Source of the DNA: Marsupella aquatica
Lineage: Eukaryota > Marchantiophyta
DNA length: 64,000 nt
Assembly (NCBI GenBank): GCA_973895155.1
Contig: OZ316897.1
Coordinates: 6,200,001 to 6,264,000, forward strand
Direction of reading: 5' to 3'
The position numbers and the translations under genes were made by a program. The notes below the pieces were generated by a model. It was not told the DNA's origin, ran no database searches, and worked only from the letters and a program-made list of their open reading frames with translations. This document shows positions 47,055-56,666 of the stretch, one piece after another (the first letter of the stretch is position 1; every line of letters begins with the position of its first letter).

Positions 47055-49204
47055 ATGGAAGTTGCCAAGAAAACCGTCATCGTCCTGCTCGCCGAAGAAT
47101 CTGATGACTTGGATCTCTCCTCTGTCGGTGATCTTGTGGCCCTAGCGCTTGGGGATTCCCAAGAATTGCAATCACAAGTCCAAAGTAAGTTTCTGGAGGT
47201 TTATTCATGCATCTTAAGTTGTTGGATTCGGATGGTCCGAATCCAAGAGGGTTGTTTGGATTCAGACCATCCGAATCCAAGTGGGTTTTTTGGATTTGGA
47301 CAATCCGAATCCAAGTGGTTGTTTGGATTCGGACCATCCAAATCCGACAGGCTTGATTGGATTCGGATGGTCCGAATCCAAGAGGGTTTTTTGGATTCGG
47401 ACCATTCGAATCCAAGTGGGTTGTTTGGATTTGGACCATCCGAATCAAATCAAGCCTGTTGGATTCAGATGGTCCGAATCCAAAAGGGAGGTTTGAATTT
47501 GGATTGGATGGTCCGAATCCAAGTGGGTTGTTTGGATTCGGACCATCCAAATCCAATCAAGCCTGTTGGATTTGGATGGTCCGAATCCAAAAGGGAGGTT
47601 TGGATTCGGATGGTCCGAATCCAAGAGCCCTCAATCTCACTTTGACAGTGATTTCTTGAAACAAATTTCATGGATTTGAAGTCTAATATGAATTTACACT
47701 CTCCAATGCAGAGAGTGATCTGGTGAATACAACTCTCGCCATTTTAGAGGCAGACTGCGACGATGGGCTCATTTTGGAGGACCGCGATCCAGGATTTTGG
47801 TGGGGACTTGAGTTCTCGCGAGTAAACTTCTGCTCAAATTCATTTAACATTCAGGATCCAATGTTATATGTCAAGATCAGGACAGGCAACGACCAAACAT
47901 TGGTCATCGGACCCGTGGTCTCTGTGGGAATGATAGGAAGAGGAATGAATTCTATCATTGTAGAGGTGTCGGACATGATGAGGTGGGCAAAGTTGCAGCT
48001 CCCGTCAAAGGCTTTCTCGGCCGAGTTCAATGTGGAATGGTATGCAAGTGGGGAATTAAGTGTGTTGTCGATGGGATTCTTTCCAAAATCCTACACAAAG
48101 GAGAAGATTATTGGAGGACTGAAGGGAATGCTTCCTTTGGACATTTTTTATGGGTTTCTTTATTTGAAACTCAACATTGTAAACAACCCATCAAAGTCCT
48201 CTCTTCCATCCATATGGACTCTTAACAATTTGCTTGAGAAAGCAGGTCTGGTATCACCAGACTCAAATGTTTGGATCGCCAAGGCATTAGCCTTTGCACA
48301 CACGCTTGACCTAGAAAAAGAAAATCTATGGGTAGAGTCTTTGGTGAAGTTGAGGAAAATTACACAACCACAGAACATAATTGAGTCTACGCCAGCCAAA
48401 GGAACTCCAGCAACTACGATGGAGACAGCAGAAATTACTGCAGCAACAACCATGGATAGAGCGGCAAGGAAGCGAAAGCAGAGGGAGAAGAAGCTTCCGG
48501 TGGAGAAACCTACTTCAGTTGAGAAGAAGATCACGGCTCCAGCCAAGAAGAAGAAGCTTCCAGTCGAAAAGAAGTCGAGGGAGAAGAAGAAACAAAAAAC
48601 CGACACCTTAGTTGTGAATTCAACTCCTGTAGATTTTTCATTACATGCTGAAGATGAGGGTGATAGGCCACATGCTCTAGAGGAGAAAGACGTCTTAGAA
48701 GGGAATGAAGTTCTTCAACAAATGGAGCAGTACTATAGTTTTGGGATAAACGAAATATTTCTGATCCCAGTTGAAAGTATTTTTGCTGCACCAGCGAGAC
48801 TGTGCTATCGGATGATGAATTTTGATCATGTGCAAGACATTGCTGATTCCATGATCAAAACACCTGGGCATGAGCCACATGTCGTTGGTTTGATTCCTTT
48901 TAACGTTGAGCGAAGAAAGGTACTCCACTTTGAGAATACGAAGTCGGACCGGAAGGATTTTTTGGCCGGAGTGAAAAAGGGCGAGGTCCAATTTCTAGCC
49001 GTTAGTGGTCAACACTCTGCGAGAGCTGCGAGATGGATTTGTGATTGGGCAACGAAGGATGCCAGGCTCACCCAGTTGGCCAAGAAGTTAGAATTTAGGA
49101 AATCCAGAATATTGTCTGATCGCACACCGTCTTCAATTCTTGTTGAGCACTCCATGAGATCGAACGCCATCAATAGCACGATGGTGTTTCAGTCTTGCTT
49201 TAAA
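47055..49204 (+). CDS. Cargo gene, exons 1-2: N-terminal domain, basic NLS, ParB/Srx-like domain
   Basis: Exon 1 is 47,055-47,184 (MEVAKKTVIVLLAEESDDLD). A GTAAGT/CAG intron filled with palindromes joins it in frame to exon 2 (47,712-49,204). Exon 2 begins with about 220 residues I do not recognise (including WWGLEFSRVNFCSNSFNI and YASGELSVLSMGFFPKSY). A very basic tract follows (ARKRKQREKKLPVEK, PAKKKKLPVEKKSREKKK), a likely nuclear signal. Next is a ParB/sulfiredoxin-like region: IPVESIFAAP, then VQDIADSMIKTPGHEPHVVG, then the phosphosite-like motif VQFLAVSGQHSARAARWI (GxHR of ParB altered to GQHS). These domains bind or cut DNA, or use nucleotide, in prokaryotes. No stops occur in this part. 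Confidence 0.68.
47219..47625. repeat. Palindrome array B inside intron 1, about 12 units
   Basis: Same 11-3-11 palindrome as array A, in both orientations (spacer TGG or CCA), joined by GAGGGTTG/GTGGGTTGT linkers. It occupies nearly all of intron 1 (47,185-47,711). Confidence 0.95.
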
Positions 49205-49363
49205 GTATAGTTGTCCATGCAAGGCGGCAGTTTGTTGAATGTGGAAATCCAAACAAACCAAAACATGGCAACAACAAAACAAATGCTCAAGACAACCAAA
49301 AAATTTAGGTAAGAAATGTGATTACTTTGTGTGCATTTCTCTACCATAGAGAGTAATTCTATT

Positions 49364-49467
49364 TTGGATTCGGATGGTCTCAGTTCGACACAATTTGTCA
49401 AAGAGTATTGGAACTTTTGGAATGTTTAGTACGAGTTTTGTTTTTGATTGAGACCATCCGAATCCAA
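49364..49467. repeat. Two 11-3-11 palindromes in intron 2, with hybrid arms
   Basis: Unit 49,364-49,388 has arm TTGGATTCGGA, spacer TGG and arm TCTCAGTTCGA. Unit 49,443-49,467 has arm TTTGATTGAGA, spacer CCA and arm TCCGAATCCAA. Each combines the array-type arm with the arm type of the intron 4 palindrome (TTGGACTGAGA). Confidence 0.85.
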
Positions 49468-49546
49468 AACTATTATCGCACTTAGAATCCTTTTTTTCCA
49501 ACCCTTGAGTTGGGGATAACTGACTAGCTTTCCTTTTGGATTGTAG

Positions 49547-51872
49547 GATTGGTTGGCTCTGGCAAGAATGACTATGGGTAGGAAGGACTTGCAAAATGTA
49601 TACTGGCTACTTTTTGCGGACAACGATCTTTTTGAGTTGTGGCGGTTAGTCTGTGAGATGTGGTCGTATGGGAAACTTCCTGATGGAGCTGGGGTGGAAG
49701 GAAATAACAAGTCCGAAAAAGCAATTACCATTGCCATGTTTCGTCCCTTTGATGGTGAGTTGATCTCACAGAAAGACATCACAAAAATCCTGACACAAGT
49801 GAAGTCAGGAAAGGCAATGCTGAAGAAAGATGCCACAAATAAATCTGACATACCCTCAATAGAGGAGCTTGCAAAGGATGTGAAAAAGTGAGGAAGCTCA
49901 AGTCTCTCATTGAAGAGTACTACTTCGGCAAGGATCCACGGAATTTCCCGTCGGATACCGACTGGAAGAAAGTAGTAGAGGTTCTGCCATTGTTGAGTGT
50001 TGATGCAAAATTCAGTAGATGTAGAAGAGCGGCTGGTGAAGTTTTTTTGTCAAATCTGTTGAAGCCAAATCATACCAGGGAGAGTGCAATCTTGCCAATA
50101 GCTCTGGTGATGTGCCTTGATGACATTTATTGCCAGAAGTTTGGCGGAGGGACACATTCTCGGAGCCAACCGTGGGTCACGTTCTTTGGTGACAATCTAA
50201 TGAAAACAGTTGATCCACCAACAATAGAGGAATCATCTCCAACGTGCTCACTTGCCATTGTTGACTTTCAGTCGAGATCACCAGAAGCTGTGGACAAAAG
50301 CAGAAGTTTTGGTCTTTCTGCAATACATTGTGGAGCTACCACAAAATCTTACAATCGTTGTAGCCATAACTGTTCATCCGGGGCCTCTTGCAATGAATGT
50401 CCTAAGCTCACTTCAAAAATTGGGACAAGAGAAATCTCTCACCATTCACATTGAGTATGGGACTTGAGAGGATCAACCGCACCCGCTTGATTCGTGTTGG
50501 GGAGGCGGAATTGAAGAAGTTATATTTGCAGGAATTTCTCGAGATGAAAATGTCAATTGGAATGATGTTTTCAAACCCAATCACCCAAAGCCAAAATTCT
50601 TTTTTGGTTCAAAAGATACTGATTTTGAGGTCACCAAGATTGACACTGGGAAGACGAAGGTTGACACAGATGACGTGTCAAAACCCAAAGATCTAAAAAT
50701 GATGCTGACCCCAGAAGAGGCGACCAAGGTTTTGCACATGGCCCCTCGATTTGAGATAGTTGGTGCTCGTGGTGGTTGGGTGAATCCACATGCCAAACCC
50801 ACGCAGATGATACAGAGGATTATTGAATCCTTGTCAGAAGCTGGAGACTTGATTCTTGATTTTTTCTCGGGTGGTCAAGTGATGAAGACAACATTTTTGG
50901 TGCAACGCGAATGCTTTGTTTATTGTGACTCTCAAGATGAGAGACACTTTGTGGAAGCGTATGCTTCATTCCTTTGCGAGAGGGTCCCCTCAATCAAGAA
51001 AAATTGGGATCCTCGTGGTGGGAGTTCTAGGCATTGGAAACCCACTATTGCGGATGTTTTTGCCGAACATGAATCAGCTGATAATTCCGAAGAAGTGGGC
51101 GCTAAGTCAGTCAAAGATGATGGGGCATCAGAGGTGGCGTATGCAAAGAATTTGGATGACCGTGTAGGTCAAGGTGAAAGCATAGAACCCTACAATGTTG
51201 ATGATAACGTTGGTCTTGCACCACGCCCTTCATTAGGTGCAGATGACGTCCCTGTGGAACCCTATGAAGTTGAGGTTGATGACAACTTGGACAAGGATGG
51301 TCTCAATCCAAATGTGGTGCAACGAGAAACGGACGGAATTGGAGAACCGATTGACATTGATACATTTGAAAATTGTTCGTCAACCAATTTGGTCACTAAC
51401 GGTGGAGACAGGCAGGTCAATTCGAATGAAGCTGACACCCAAGAATTGATTCTCGAGATGGATTTCAAAGTACGTGAGATTCCCATGACCCCAAAAGCCC
51501 GTGCATCAACGACTGTTGACAACCAAGCAGGTGCTTCAATTTGTCTTGACACACTCTTTTTAGCTTCTAATGACAAATTGGTTTTTGTTCGTTCACACTC
51601 GGGAAGTCCAGTTGTCCTTCCTCTCTCAAAGAAAAAAGGGAATAGAGTTGGATCAACCGGATGGAGGTCACTTGAACGTGATGCACGATGTTACGTGTGG
51701 AAAAGTGGGCCAAATAGAGGCCAAGAAGTTTCATTGGATGCTGCTCCATCGATTCTTAACAGGAAGGAGTATAAGAGAGGAGAATTGGGATTGATAACTC
51801 CTGTTTGGACGTCACCTTATTGTGTAGAACAAAGTACTTCAGATGTCAATTTTGAAATCCAAGAGGAGCTGG
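49547..51872 (+). pseudogene. Cargo gene, exon 3: amino-methyltransferase-like domain
   Basis: Joined in phase 0 to exon 2 by GTATAG/TTGTAG sites. The frame reads RKDLQNVYWLLFADNDLFEL, FRPFDGELISQKDI, LIEEYYFGKDPRNFPSDT, then a methyltransferase-like half with the motif IV position at LAIVDF (in place of DPPY/F) and WTKAEVLVFLQYIVELPQNL. It ends with HAKPTQMIQRIIESLSEAGD and the cofactor loop LILDFFSGGQVMKTTFLVQR. Catalytic motif before cofactor motif is the permuted beta-class order of N4-cytosine/N6-adenine DNA methylases. An acidic linker of about 250 residues follows. Frameshifts near 49,890 and 50,260 and a TGA at about 50,465 damage it, so this copy is probably inactive. Confidence 0.6.
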
Positions 51873-51981
51873 GTACGTGTTGATATTATTGATGAATACG
51901 GATCTCTTTTATCAGACTGAGATCAAACCGTCTGACTTTCCATTTTTTCATACCAATCTAAAATACTTCTCGGTCTCATAG

Positions 51982-53194
51982 AATGCGGTCAGCAATTAGA
52001 GCCTCGATATCCACCTACGCTCTTTGGGGCTTCTAAAAATGGTATGTAAGTTTTCTTTGTTGTTAGTCATTGTCTTGTATTTTTGGACTGAGACAATCTC
52101 AGTCCAAAGTTCAAATTTGGTTTTCTTCTAAGAGTTGTATTTGTTGCACTTGCAGAATCGAGACCTTGTCCCATCAAGCGGAAGTTGTTGATTTTGGATC
52201 TTAACAAAATACTTTGGGATTCCAAAGCAAGGGCAAATCCAGAAACATTGTGACCCCAAATGGAGTGCATTGGGATAGATCAAATGGAACTAGTCGCATG
52301 TATACAAAGAGGCCAGGGCTCCATGAGTTTCTAAAGTTGGTTTTTGACCGGTTTGACGTTGCAATTTGGACATGTGCTGGGATGCAGCGGACAGTGAAAA
52401 TGTTGAACATGATGTTCACTATTGAGGAGCGGTTGAAACTGAAGTTTGTATTCACACGGGTGGAAGCCTTTGACACAGGCATTCAAAGGCGTGACATTAC
52501 AAATGGAAAGGCAAATGTGCTATTGAAGGATTTTTGGGTGGTATGGAGTGCATTTGGAAATCTATATGATGAAACCAACACACTCCTTGTGGATGACTCC
52601 CCCTTGAAGGCATTTGCCAACCCAGACATGACCGGACTATTTCCAGTGCCCTACACGCATGCCAATCGTGGAGACAATTTTCTTCTAACAATTCTTTGGC
52701 CATGTCTTGAGAAACTATCTCATGGAAGTGACATTCGTTGTTATCTTCTCCTAAACTCTCCAAAGTGGACTCTATTGCACATTAAGAGAGACAAGGCAAA
52801 AAATGAGATTACTTATGATCAACTTAGTAAGAGATGTGCAGCAAAAATTTGGAAGTCACAGTATAGGCATAGTGTGCTGGACCTCAATAGCAATGAGATT
52901 CCTTGGGCTGTAAAGCACCGTATATGTAGCTTACGTCCTGAGGTGGAACTTGACGATGCACTTGTCACCTCACTTGCTAGATCATTTGTAGGACGGGAAT
53001 ATTCAGGTCTGTATAGAGAAAATCCCAGATACTTTTTGCGGAAGATTATAGCAGTTACGAACAACACCACCAAATTTCATCTCCTTGAAGATAAAGGGAG
53101 TTGCAACCGTGACATTAGGATAGATAGTAAAGGAGACAAGGGCACGTGCTCAAATAAATATTGTAAGGAGTGTTGTAACTCATACTTGAGTTAA
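51982..53194 (+). pseudogene. Cargo gene, exons 4-5: FCP1/NIF-like HAD phosphatase domain
   Basis: Small exon 51,982-52,041 (CGQQLEPRYPPTLFGASKN) and exon 52,156 onward join with matching phase 1 to the methylase exon (ending 51,872), so the HAD domain appears fused. Motifs: I, KLLILDLNKILWDSK (DxD altered to DxN, as in some plant relatives); cap entry YTKRPGLHEFLKLVFDRFDV; II, AIWTCAGMQ; and NTLLVDDSPLKAFANPDM for IV, with HANRGDNFLLTILWPCLEKL. The family includes RNA polymerase II C-terminal-domain phosphatases. A one-base shift lies at about 52,215-52,240. The original end was a few codons (HFV, stop) now at 56,266-56,274; an LTR element inserted before it replaces them with seven foreign codons. 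Confidence 0.75.
52083..52107. repeat. Perfect 11-3-11 palindrome in intron 4
   Basis: Arm TTGGACTGAGA, spacer CAA, arm TCTCAGTCCAA: perfect complementarity, same geometry as the arrays, different inner arm sequence. Confidence 0.92.
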
Positions 53195-56100
53195 GTCTAC
53201 CTTTGGGATAACTACCTATGTAACTACCCTAACTACTTAGGCCGTAGCCACATGTACATATCCTACCAAGAGTAAAGATGGAACCAACTCTTTGTCTCAT
53301 TTATCCTACAACACGTTATCAGCACGACTCTACGAGGCTGAGCGGAGCAAGGCCATGAATTTTTTTTAAGAAGAAGGGCGAATTGAACAACGAAAAGAAG
53401 AAGACATTGATAATCTCATAAGGATCGAAGCAGGATTAAGAAAGACCGAGTAAGGCAGATCCAGGAAAGAGGACTGAAGGCAACCATTCAACAACTGTGA
53501 GCACTTTCAGAAATAAAATTTTTAACAAGGACATTGACGAATCAATGAAAGAAGCGCAACATCGTTCGAAGACGATAAGGACAACCTGAGACTGGCTGAA
53601 TTTTATTTTTTTAGGCCATGACTGATTCACTCTAAGACCTGAAGAGGCCGAGCCATGACGGAGCTTTGTTAGAGGGGCAGAGAGAGGTATGAACGAATGT
53701 GGCGATGTATCGCTGGAAAAAGCTAAATGAACGAGAGAGAGATGGCGGAATTAAGGATTGTGATGTGATGGATAAAGAATTGCGTCATAGCGTGCACAAA
53801 ATTTGCGGATGAGAGAGTCCTATAGTGATGCGAGGTGAGGTCATGTCAATCAAGGAAAAAGGGATTGTTATCTCTGAAGGCGGAAGCGGCTAGCTAGAGA
53901 AGCCGAAGAGTTTTCATCAGATTCTACTAATTCCCTATCTCCACATCGACATTCCTTTCATGTGCATCCATGTGCACAACGTGGGCCTGGCGATGGTGAA
54001 CTGAACCTTCAAAGTTTTTCCCGCATTCCGAGGATTATGAACCGAATGGATTGTTTTCACGAACGCAAGTGAACGCCCTGCTTGATCTGACCTAAAGGAA
54101 TGACAAAATCATACGCACTGGCTGAGATTCAAAGCGCATTCCAATGAATTTTGAAGAAGGAAGAACGACAAAGGCGCTTTGATGAAAGAGAATTTTCCTT
54201 TTGAAATTGACCAGACGACCCAATCTTGAACAAGGGCCCTCACACAAAGCAAGACTTACCGACCGGGCCACCAACTACCTTGAAGTCCACCTGATTCAGA
54301 GACACACAAAACTGACTACAGAGAAGAAGGATCGGACCCAGATACAATTCGGCACACAATGATAAGGACAGGGGAGAAGGAGGCCCGAGTCATTCGAGTA
54401 CGATACCGCATCCAGAACGATACAAGTGCCATATCGATTTCGGCAATAAGGATAACAAGGCAGTGACATCGATGGCATTTAGCATGAAATATCGAGGAGG
54501 CCCCAGAGATAAGAACCAGAATGTCACATCATAGGTAGAGAAGACGGCACAATTCACGGGACACAAACAGACCACCACAGAGCGAAATAGTGATGCATGT
54601 GGAGGCGTTGAAATTCGGAAATGAATATGAAGGAATGCAGCAAGAAGTGACTAGAGGGAAGGAATGAAGGAAGGAACCATGCCACAATAAGCGAGTGAAG
54701 CAGAAGATTCAGAGGATTTCCCCTTGTCGAAGGAAGGATTGGGACCAATAACAGAAGATAAGAGAGAGCGCAAACCGGAGAATTATACTGTCGACAACCA
54801 TGACCAGGCGCAGATGGAGTGAAGGACGATAGATAGAGCAGAGGACCACAAAGAAAGAAGGCATACTTGACGTTTAGAGAGCACAAAGGGAACACCTGTA
54901 GCTGACGAACAAATCTCGCAACAAAGAACTTCAAAACTTCGAGAAAACGTCGAGAACATACTGCTAAGTGCAAACCCTCCTTAATTGCAAAATCCGTCAA
55001 ATAGATTTGCGTATACAAAGAACAATGTGCACTGAACCAGGGAAACACACATACTAAGAACGGGGACGAAATGGCATTAAAATGAAAGATATCTATTGGG
55101 AATATTACCATATAAGAATTGCCATTCACAAATTCAGGGGGAGAATTGTTTTTCCCAACGTGCCTACTGCACTTAAAAGTTAAGCTCCGTGCCTACTACA
55201 CATGGAAACCAATGAGTGCCTACTGCACATGGAAGTAAATGACAAATTGAGGGGGAGACCTCAAGTAAGACTTGACATCAAGCAATGTAACCCATGGGAT
55301 GTGCCTATTGCACAAGTGCCTTTCGCACCAACGAATACCTAAAAATGGAACTCTATTCCATGCATATGGCAAATCATGAAATCTAAGGAATTTTTATAAA
55401 TGATTGAACATGGTGTTAACACAATCACTTACCAATACTTGATGAGGTATACTGGATATTAAAGTACCATATGATAATATGAGGTACAGTACCAGGTCAT
55501 AAGGTACCATAAGGTGAGACATGGCATGGTAAGGCACCATAAGAGATGGTGCGCCATACCCCAATATGATAACCCTATGTTGTGGATATGGTACGTGATG
55601 TGGTGCAAATAGGTTATACCCACACCAAGTCTAGGGTTGGACACCCAATCCAATTCCAAGGCCATGGATTACACCATCTCATCTTCATTTTGTACTAATA
55701 CTTTGCTTTGTCATGGCATGTAATCGGTGACCATCAAGGAATCTCCATTTCCAGATTGGAAGATCTTCAACAAGCCTATAGTGCTGACAAGCACCTTAAG
55801 AGACTTTGTAGAAATTACACATACACTATATGCTTAAACCCAATTATGTTACACCCATGGGGATGGTAATACTCTTTCCTCCCACAAAGAAAGTAGGGGA
55901 GGTTTTAATGAGGTTACATCCCCCACTTACACTTTACCATACAACATGAATTATAAGACATCTATTAGGAGAAGCTTTTCATTTATAGTAGACTTGAGAT
56001 GGCTACACCATTCATAAAATAGGCTAGACATCAACAAAACCTATTGTATGTACCATTGAGTATACCCAAAATAGACTCTTGATTGTAACATTTCAACCCC

Positions 56101-56260
56101 AATGTTACAAAGGGGAGTGTTGTAACTCATACTTGAGTTAAGTCTACCTTTGGGATAACTACCTATGTAACTACCCTAACTACTTAGGCCGTAGCCACAT
56201 GTACATATCCTACCAAGAGTAAAGATGGAACCAACTCTTTGTCTCGTTTATCCTACAACA
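53171..56260 (+). mobile_element. Non-autonomous LTR retroelement (LARD-like), TSD AGGAG
   Basis: Two 143-bp LTRs (53,171-53,313 and 56,118-56,260) start TGTTGTAACTCATAC and end CCTACAACA, and differ at a single base (CTCATTT/CTCGTTT). AGGAG flanks the element (53,166-53,170 and 56,261-56,265). A primer-site-like CGTTATCAGCACGAC follows the 5' LTR, and a polypurine tract AAAGGGGAG precedes the 3' LTR. The 2.8-kb interior has no gag-pol motifs; near 55,140-55,360 it carries repeated GTGCCTACTGCAC and an AAATTCAGGGGGAGA block reminiscent of copia 3' regions. It is recent and depends on another element for movement. Confidence 0.93.
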
Positions 56261-56531
56261 AGGAGCACTTTGTTTAGAGATCTTACTCATGTTAAGCCCA
56301 TTAGATAGTAAAAATGGGTGCCAGCCCTGGATATTCATTGTAAGTTTGGACACAATTGTATATAATTATTTTCACACATTATCAATCAATGGTCCTTGCT
56401 TGGGCTTCTTTGTGCGGAAATGTTTTTACAAGTATGATCTCTATCCCATGGTTCTTTGTGAACTAATAAGTAATATAATACTATCATAATTAATATAATA
56501 TAATATATTAATATAATACTAATAAGATTTG

Positions 56532-56625
56532 GCCTATAAAGTGTACATTTAGGTATCAAAAAGTGTACATTTTGGCTTCTTAAAGTGTACATTTGGGGAC
56601 ATAAAAGTGTACATTTCAGGACTGA
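56532..56625 (+). repeat. Right subterminal repeats, four units
   Basis: AAAGTGTACATTT occurs four times with 20-25-bp spacing (TTTGGCCTATAAAGTGTACA onward), in the same orientation as at the left end. Confidence 0.85.
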
Positions 56626-56641
56626 TTTGTGAACAAAAGAA

Positions 56642-56666
56642 AATACACTTTTAATGAATAGGCTGA
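56642..56666 (-). repeat. Right terminal inverted repeat
   Basis: The reverse complement reads TCAGCCTATTCATTAAAAGT then GTATT; pairs with 40,805-40,829. TCTAAA follows at 56,667. Confidence 0.93.

Larger units (their letters stand above)
40805..56666. mobile_element. 15.9-kb DNA transposon with ParB/methylase/HAD cargo
   Basis: The plus-strand start TCAACCTATTCATTAAAAGT and the reverse complement of the end, TCAGCCTATTCATTAAAAGT, form terminal inverted repeats of at least 25 bp with two mismatches. TCTAAA is duplicated at 40,799-40,804 and 56,667-56,672, and the unoccupied site with a single TCTAAA is present in P1 at 17,061-17,066. Inside are subterminal repeats, a minus-strand transposase gene, a divergent palindrome-rich spacer, a plus-strand ParB/methylase/HAD gene and a secondary LTR insertion (53,171-56,260). 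Without the latter the element is about 12.8 kb. I cannot assign it to a named superfamily. Confidence 0.92.

Noticed and set aside
45272-47625. CRISPR-like or satellite array
   Set aside because: Units are palindromic with variable linkers, occur in both orientations and in introns, and the context is a plant transposon; there are no unique equal-length spacers.
45282-47659. Open frames rich in Asn-Pro-Asp-Gly across the palindrome arrays
   Set aside because: Repeats read through in several frames and both strands; they have no independent coding signature.
47055-51872. Host 5-methylcytosine methyltransferase
   Set aside because: The motif order (catalytic region before cofactor loop) and the lack of a PCQ-type motif do not fit plant MET1, CMT or DRM enzymes.
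54554-55129. 191-residue minus-strand frame inside the LARD-like element
   Set aside because: No motif, hydrophobic and Ser-rich text, and opposite to the element's orientation; likely chance in a non-coding interior.
40805-56666. Integrated large DNA virus or phage segment (ParB plus methylase)
   Set aside because: No capsid, polymerase or packaging genes; the genes have plant-type introns, and the segment has TIRs, a 6-bp target duplication and a transposase.
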